In this document: positions 59,350 to 64,000 of the stretch, one piece after another
Numbering within the stretch: position 1 is the first letter of the stretch
How the letters are laid out: each line of letters opens with the position of its first letter
Assembly (NCBI RefSeq): GCF_023195515.1
Contig: NZ_JALPKR020000002.1
Span: 1,217,001 to 1,281,000 of the forward strand
Source of the DNA: Variovorax sp. S12S4
Lineage (GTDB): Bacteria; Pseudomonadota; Gammaproteobacteria; Burkholderiales; Burkholderiaceae_C
Reading direction: 5' to 3'
DNA length: 64,000 nucleotides
Notes under the pieces: model-generated
What the model saw: only the letters and a program-made list of their open reading frames with translations
Told to the model about the DNA's origin: nothing
Database searches by the model: none
Made by a program: the position numbers and the translations under genes

Positions 59350-60912
59350 TTGCAAACGCACCCCGCCATCCAAGCCGCGATGGAACGCGATTTCGGCGCC
59401 ATTGCCGACCTGGTTCGCCTCCATGCGCAACACACGCCCGACCGCCCCGCCCTTGCGGACGCCCATCGCACACTGAACTACGGCGCGCTCGATGCACTGA
59501 TGGACCGCATCGCGGCCAGCCTGCAGCAGGGCGGCTTGAAGCCCGGCGACGCCATCGCGGTCTGCGCGGCTTCGTCGGTGAACTACGCGGCGGTCTTTCT
59601 CGGGGCGTTGCGTGCGGGTGTGGCGGTCGCGCCGCTCGCGCCCGGCTCCACGCCGGCCAGCCTGGCCCGAATGATCGAAGACGCGGACGCGCGCATTCTT
59701 TTCACCGACGCCGCGGCGGCCGAGGTTGTCGGCCCGGCCAAGGATGGCGGCATTCCGCGCGTGGCGCTCGACGGCTCCGCCGCCGGCCAAAGCCTGGAGA
59801 GCTGGCTGGCACCCATGGGCGCACGGCCCACCGGCGTCGAGACGCAGCCTTCCTGGCCCTTCAACATCATCTATTCCTCGGGCACCACCGGCGAGCCCAA
59901 GGGCATCGTGCAGGGCCACGGCATGCGCTGGGCCCATGTGCAGCGCGGTGCCAAGTACGAGTACGGCGCCGACACGGTCACGCTGCTGTCGACTCCGCTG
60001 TATTCGAACACCACGCTGGTGGTGTTCTTTCCCACCATCGCCTTTGGTGGCTGCGTGGTGCTGATGCCGAAGTTCGACGCGCTCGGCTATCTGCAGCTGG
60101 CCGAGCAGCGCCGCGTGACGCACACCATGCTGGTGCCGGTGCAATATCAGCGGCTGATGGCGCATCCGCGCTTCGACGCGCACGATCTCTCGTCGTTCCG
60201 CTTCAAGTTCAGCACCAGCGCGCCCTTCAACGCCGCGCTCAAGGCCGACGTGCTCGAGCGCTGGCCGGGCGGGCTGATCGAGTTCTACGGCATGACCGAG
60301 GGCGGCGGCACCTGCATCCTGGAAGCGCACCTCAACCCCGACAAGCTTCACACCGTGGGCCGCCCGGCCGAGGGAAGCGACGTCCGGCTGATCGACGAAG
60401 ACGGCCATGAAATCCCGCGCGGCAACACCGAGCTGGCCGGCGAGGTGGTGGGGCATTCGGCCGGCATGATGACCGGCTACCACCGCCAGCCCGCCAAGAC
60501 ACGCGAAGCCGAATGGTTCGACGACACCGGCAAGCGCTTCATCCGCACGGGCGACGTGGGCCGCTTCGATGCCGATGGCTTCCTGACGCTGTTCGATCGC
60601 AAGAAGGACATGATCATCAGCGGCGGTTTCAACATCTACCCGAGCGATCTCGAAACCGTGGTGCGCGGCCATGCGGCGGTGGCCGACGTGGCCGTGGTGG
60701 GCGTGCCTTCCGAGCAGTGGGGCGAGACGCCGGTGGCCTTCGTGGTGCGCCGCGAGGGTAACGACACCACTGAGGCCGCGCTGCTGCAATGGACCAACGA
60801 CCAGCTCGGCAAGACGCAGCGCCTGGCGCGCCTGCATTTCATCGACGAGCTTCCGCGCAGCGCGATCGGCAAGGTGCTCAAGCGCGAGTTGCGTGACCTC
60901 GTCGGCCGCTGA
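59350..60912 (+). CDS. Class I adenylate-forming enzyme (AMP-binding, acyl-CoA ligase-like)
   Basis: A 520-residue ANL-family enzyme that activates a carboxylic acid as an acyl-AMP. Motifs: IIYSSGTTGEPKGIVQGHG near residue 175 (P-loop-like YSSGTTGEPKG), FYGMTEGGG near 314, TGDVGRFDADGFLTLFDRKKDMIISGGFNIYPSDLE (core RKKDMIISGG) and the C-terminal PRSAIGKVLKREL with the catalytic Lys. It appears to begin at TTG 59350, seven bases after AAGGA; the next ATG is eleven codons on. Its end overlaps the permease. Substrate unknown; a short or aromatic acid is typical. Confidence 0.82.
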   Translation: MQTHPAIQAAMERDFGAIADLVRLHAQHTPDRPALADAHRTLNYGALDALMDRIAASLQQGGLKPGDAIAVCAASSVNYAAVFLGALRAGVAVAPLAPGSTPASLARMIEDADARILFTDAAAAEVVGPAKDGGIPRVALDGSAAGQSLESWLAPMGARPTGVETQPSWPFNIIYSSGTTGEPKGIVQGHGMRWAHVQRGAKYEYGADTVTLLSTPLYSNTTLVVFFPTIAFGGCVVLMPKFDALGYLQLAEQRRVTHTMLVPVQYQRLMAHPRFDAHDLSSFRFKFSTSAPFNAALKADVLERWPGGLIEFYGMTEGGGTCILEAHLNPDKLHTVGRPAEGSDVRLIDEDGHEIPRGNTELAGEVVGHSAGMMTGYHRQPAKTREAEWFDDTGKRFIRTGDVGRFDADGFLTLFDRKKDMIISGGFNIYPSDLETVVRGHAAVADVAVVGVPSEQWGETPVAFVVRREGNDTTEAALLQWTNDQLGKTQRLARLHFIDELPRSAIGKVLKRELRDLVGR

Positions 60913-62023
60913 AGCCAAGGCAACGCCGCCGGGCGAACAGGGCGGCGGCAACGGCCTGCTGTGGGTGCTGGTCGCCGTGGCGGTGGCGTTCGCCTTCCTG
61001 CGCCCGCGCGCGCCGATGGACTGGCTGCGGCTGGTCGACTGGGAGACCGTGGGCGCGCTTGCGGGGCTGCTGGCCATTACGCAGGGGGTGGAAAAAAGCG
61101 GCATGCTGCAGGCCACCGCGCAGCGCCTGCTCGCGCGCACGCACAACCAGCGCAGCCTTGCGCTGCTGCTGACCGCGAGCGCGGCCTTTCTCTCGGCGCT
61201 GGTGACCAACGACGTGAGCCTGTTCCTGCTGGTGCCGCTCACGCGGGTGCTCGCCAACCAGGCGCACCTGCCGCTCGCGCGGCTCGTGGTGCTGGAGGCG
61301 CTGGCGGTGAATGCGGGCTCGGCGCTCACGCCCATCGGCAATCCGCAGAACCTTTATCTCTGGCACCGTTCGGGCGAGAGCTTCTTCGCCTTCATGGCCA
61401 TGATGGGGCCGACGGTGGCGGTGATGCTGTTCTGGCTCTTCGTGGCCGTGTGGCTGCTGGTGCCGCGCACGCCCATAGCGCTCAAGCCCGAGGCCGAGGC
61501 CACGCCGGTGCAGCCGCGCCTGCTGGCATTGGCGGGCGTGCTGTTCGTCGGCTTCGTCGTCGCGCTCGACCGGCACTGGCTGCTGGCGGGCCTGGGCATG
61601 GTGTTCGGCGTGTTCCTGCTCGCGTATCCGCGCGTGCTGCGCGGCATCGACTGGGCGCTGCTTGCGATCATCGCGCTGATGTTCGTGGACCTGCGCCAGC
61701 TGGCCGAGCTGCCCGCCGTGGTGGCCCTGCTGAATCATTGGCCGATTACCGAAGGATGGCGCGCCTACCTTGCCGCCATTGCCGCGTCGCAGCTCATCAG
61801 CAACGTGCCGGCCGCCATCCTGCTCGACGGCCATGTGCGCGATCTGCCGGCACTCGCCGCCGGGGTGAGCGTGGGCGGCTTCGGGTGCGTGCTGGGTTCG
61901 CTGGCGAACCTGATCGCGCTGCGGCTCGCCCGTGTGCCGCACGGCCTGCGCGAGTTTCACCGCATCAGCATTCCGTTCCTGCTGGTGTGCGCGGCTTCGG
62001 CGCTGCTGCTGCGGCTGGGGTGA
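60893..62023 (+). CDS. Ion/anion permease (ArsB/NhaD- or SLC13-like)
   Basis: Integral membrane protein of about 376 residues with roughly ten hydrophobic segments. I use GTG 60893 (VTSSAAEAKATPP), which overlaps the end of the adenylate-forming gene; ATG 61016 is a later alternative. Family-like features are FLSALVTNDVSLFLLVPLTRVL and NAGSALTPIGNPQNLYLW, which match the TND/GNPQN patterns of ion-transporter-superfamily (citrate/arsenite/Na) carriers. LISNVPAAILL repeats the first pattern in the second half. Substrate is not readable. Next gene is an AraC regulator 35 bases on. Confidence 0.75.
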   Translation: MTSSAAEAKATPPGEQGGGNGLLWVLVAVAVAFAFLRPRAPMDWLRLVDWETVGALAGLLAITQGVEKSGMLQATAQRLLARTHNQRSLALLLTASAAFLSALVTNDVSLFLLVPLTRVLANQAHLPLARLVVLEALAVNAGSALTPIGNPQNLYLWHRSGESFFAFMAMMGPTVAVMLFWLFVAVWLLVPRTPIALKPEAEATPVQPRLLALAGVLFVGFVVALDRHWLLAGLGMVFGVFLLAYPRVLRGIDWALLAIIALMFVDLRQLAELPAVVALLNHWPITEGWRAYLAAIAASQLISNVPAAILLDGHVRDLPALAAGVSVGGFGCVLGSLANLIALRLARVPHGLREFHRISIPFLLVCAASALLLRLG

Positions 62024-62058
62024 CAGCCGCCACGGTGCGGAAGACAATTCGACGGCCC

Positions 62059-62775
62059 ATGCAAACGCCAACAGTACGCCCCCACGCAGAACCGGGCAGC
62101 CTTTCGCTGCGCGACTACGGAGACTCGCGCGGCAGCCACGCGCATGACCATTTCCAGGTGCTGATCGGCCTGGCGGGCGTGCTCGAACTCGAAGTGGAAG
62201 GCCGCGGAGCCCGCGTCGGCGCCGGCGAGTCGCACGTGGTGGTGCCCGGTGACCGGCACGACTTTGAATCCCGCGGCGGCAGCCAGTGCCTCATTCTCGA
62301 TACCCACCAGCCACAGTGGGCGCGCTGCGCAGGGCGCCCACCGGTGGATGCGTCGCGGCTGCATGCCTTGGCAAAGTACCTCGCGCAATGCGCGCAGCAT
62401 CCGTACGCGTCCGCCTTGGCCCTGCAGCACGGCCCTGCGCTGCTGCTGGAAGCTTGGGGAGCGGCAGCGCCGGCCCACGGTCGCGGCCGCGCCATCGACT
62501 GGACCGCGCTCGCGGCCTGGGCCCGTGCTCGCTGGCATGAGCCGCTGGGCGTCGCCGATCTCGCACGCGTGGCGTGCCTGAGTCCGAGCCAGTTCGCGCA
62601 GCGCTGCCGCGACGAGCAAGGCATGAGCGCGATGCACTGGCTGCGCGCGATGCGGCTCGCGCATGCGCGCGAGCTGCGGCTGGCCGGCGTGGGCGTGGCC
62701 GAAACGGCGCGCCGCACGGGCTACCGTTCGCCCTCCGCGCTCACCGCGGCATTGCGCAGGCTTGGCAGCTTCTAA
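62059..62775 (+). CDS. AraC-family transcriptional regulator
   Basis: A 238-residue regulator. An N-terminal cupin-like sensing domain has GSHAHDHFQVLIGLAGVLELEVEG (core HAHDHFQVLIGL) and GESHVVVPGDRHDF. The C-terminal domain has two HTH units: LGVADLARVACLSPSQFAQRCRDEQGMS and AETARRTGYRSPSALTAALRRL, ending LGSF. ATG 62059 gives MQTPTVRPHAEP. It may control the neighbouring permease or exporter genes. The inducer is unknown. Confidence 0.85.
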   Translation: MQTPTVRPHAEPGSLSLRDYGDSRGSHAHDHFQVLIGLAGVLELEVEGRGARVGAGESHVVVPGDRHDFESRGGSQCLILDTHQPQWARCAGRPPVDASRLHALAKYLAQCAQHPYASALALQHGPALLLEAWGAAAPAHGRGRAIDWTALAAWARARWHEPLGVADLARVACLSPSQFAQRCRDEQGMSAMHWLRAMRLAHARELRLAGVGVAETARRTGYRSPSALTAALRRLGSF

Positions 62776-62849
62776 GCCGCACCGAAGATCGTCGCCGCGC
62801 GACGATGCACCGGCGCTGCGCGACGACCGGGCCGCTTAAGCTCGGAGCG

Positions 62850-63773
62850 ATGTCTCCCACGCTCCTCGCCCTGATCGCCATCGCGCTATGGGCCACGCTC
62901 GCTTCGCTGGGCACGGCGCTTTCGCACCTGCCGCCCTTCCTGCTCACAGGCCTTGCTCTGATCATCGGCAGCATTCCGAGCTGGCCGCTGGTGCTGCGCG
63001 ACCGCAACGCCTGGCGCGTGCCGCCGCGCACGCTGGCGCTGGGCATCTATGGCCTGTTCGGCTTTCACTTCCTGCTGTTCATCGCGTTGCGGCATGCCCC
63101 GCCGGTCGAAGCCAATCTGGTGAACTACCTGTGGCCGCTCTTCATGGTGGTGCTCGCGCCGGTGCTGCTGCCAGGCATGTCGCTGCGGCCGCTGCATGTG
63201 GTGGCCGCCTTGCTGGGCTTCGCGGGCGCCGCCATTGCGATTCTCGGCGCCCGCGAAGGCGCCGCTTCCACCTCGGGCGCCGCGGGGCAGTACTGGGGCT
63301 TTCCGCCGGCGCTGGGCTCGGCTTTCATCTGGGCCAGCTATTCGCTGTGGACCAAGCGCGTGGCGGCCTTCCCCACCTCGGCCATCGGCCTGTTCGGCCT
63401 GGTCTCGGGCGTGCTGTCGCTGGCTTGCCATGCGCTGCTCGAAGCCTCGATCGTGCTCTCCGCCAAGGACTGGCTGCTGGTCGCGCTGTGCGGCCTGGGC
63501 CCGCTCGGTGCGGCCTTCTTCGTCTGGGACATGGCGCTCAAGCGCGGGGATGCGCGGCAGATCGGCATCCTGAGCTACATCACGCCGCTGGGCTCCACCG
63601 CGCTGCTGCTGGCGGTGACGGGACGCCCGCTCACCTGGAGCATCGCGCTGGCCGCGGCGCTGATCATCTCGGCCGCGGTGATGGGCACACGCGCGCGTGA
63701 ATACGTCCGCGTCCGACGGATTGGCGCCGTTTTTATGGCTAGAGTGGAAGCTCCGGAAAAAAGGAGCCCACCC
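62850..63773 (+). CDS. EamA/DMT-family transporter, stop codon not seen
   Basis: A drug/metabolite transporter with about ten hydrophobic segments and the EamA two-half arrangement. It starts MSPTLLALIAIALWATLASLG; half 1 includes HAPPVEANLVNYLWPLFMVVLAPVL (core EANLVNYLWPLF) and half 2 ASYSLWTKRVAAFPTSAIGL and ILSYITPLGSTALLL. ATG 62850 has GGAG five bases upstream. The domain finishes near 63705, but the frame has no stop and stays open into the next gene and to the window end. I close the entry before the next likely start. A lost stop or a small indel near 63690-63710 is possible. Confidence 0.75.
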
Positions 63774-64000
63774 ATGGACAACAAGAACAACAACGAAAAT
63801 TTCGAGATCACCCCCAAGCTGGTGTTCGACCTGAACCTGGCGCTGTACCTCGACCTGGTGGCCGCGCTCCAAGGCGCGGGCGCCATCACCTACCGGCAGA
63901 TGGCGGCCCGGGTGCTCAACATCAGCATGGACGCCCGCGCAGACGGCGAGACCGGTCTCTCGACGGTGCTCGAAGGCATTGCCAAGGGCTTTGCCGGGCA
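63774..64000 (+). CDS. Hypothetical protein, partial
   Basis: Starts at ATG 63774 with AAAAAAGGAG seven bases upstream and runs past the window end. The visible 75 residues read MDNKNNNENFEITPKLVFDLN and go on to ALYLDLVAALQGAGAITYRQMAARVLNISMD-type helices. No domain is recognised. It is in the same frame as the upstream EamA transporter with no stop between, so a fusion is not excluded. A TTGGCG and TATGGC-like pair in the short spacer (63721-63740) may be its promoter, but this is weak. Confidence 0.55.
   Translation, partial: MDNKNNNENFEITPKLVFDLNLALYLDLVAALQGAGAITYRQMAARVLNISMDARADGETGLSTVLEGIAKGFAG

Overview
The window is high-GC DNA whose gene content and order suggest a betaproteobacterium of the Comamonadaceae, most like Variovorax. 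This is inferred from a rut operon joined to a Bmp-type ABC transporter, an atpIBEFHAGDC operon followed later by dat-ybeD-lipB-lipA, an AcrAB-OprM-type pump and G/C-rich intergenic repeats. I could not run a search to confirm the genus.

Layout. Positions 1-8900 are a defence island on the + strand: a type I restriction-modification set (hsdR, hsdM, hsdS) running straight into a Septu-like pair (ATPase plus HNH nuclease) and a NucS-like nuclease with a PUA/EVE-like tail. The island ends at the 3' end of a tRNA-Arg(CCG) gene (9215-9289), the usual attachment site of such islands. Positions 9333-16172 hold a TetR/AcrR repressor divergent from an RND efflux operon, with an AcrR-type operator between them. 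A c-type cytochrome, a DUF2946 protein, a YheT-like hydrolase and an NTF2-like protein follow.

Positions 19000-31700 are a nitrogen-scavenging locus: rutABCDEF (no rutG), rutR, then a 2-oxoglutarate/Fe(II) oxygenase, a VOC protein, a BMP-type ABC importer and a cysteine hydrolase. Both promoters (upstream of rutA and upstream of the oxygenase gene) carry a RutR-type box and a sigma-54 -24/-12 element, so the two blocks look like one regulon. Between oxygenase and VOC genes lies a 94-base-arm inverted-repeat element.

Positions 31670-42800 hold a nucleotide-binding epimerase-like gene, lemA plus two TPM-domain genes, and the ligase-associated DNA repair set (PdeM phosphoesterase, Lhr-like helicase, ATP-dependent ligase, MBL-fold exonuclease) with trxC. 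Three related REP-like elements lie here, two of them inside reading frames. Positions 42838-48734 encode a sugar ABC transporter with a Gfo/Idh/MocA oxidoreductase and a ROK regulator. Positions 48940-56178 are the F1Fo ATP synthase operon on the - strand. Positions 56335-59248 are dat, ybeD, lipB and lipA. The remainder carries an adenylate-forming enzyme, an ion permease, an AraC regulator and an EamA exporter.

A striking property of the whole window is the number of genes broken by single small indels in short repeats: hsdR, hsdS, the HNH nuclease, the DUF2946 gene, the nucleoside-type ABC ATPase (twice) and the DNA ligase. Five of the seven events look like a G or C run read one base short, which points to sequencing or assembly error more than to real gene decay.
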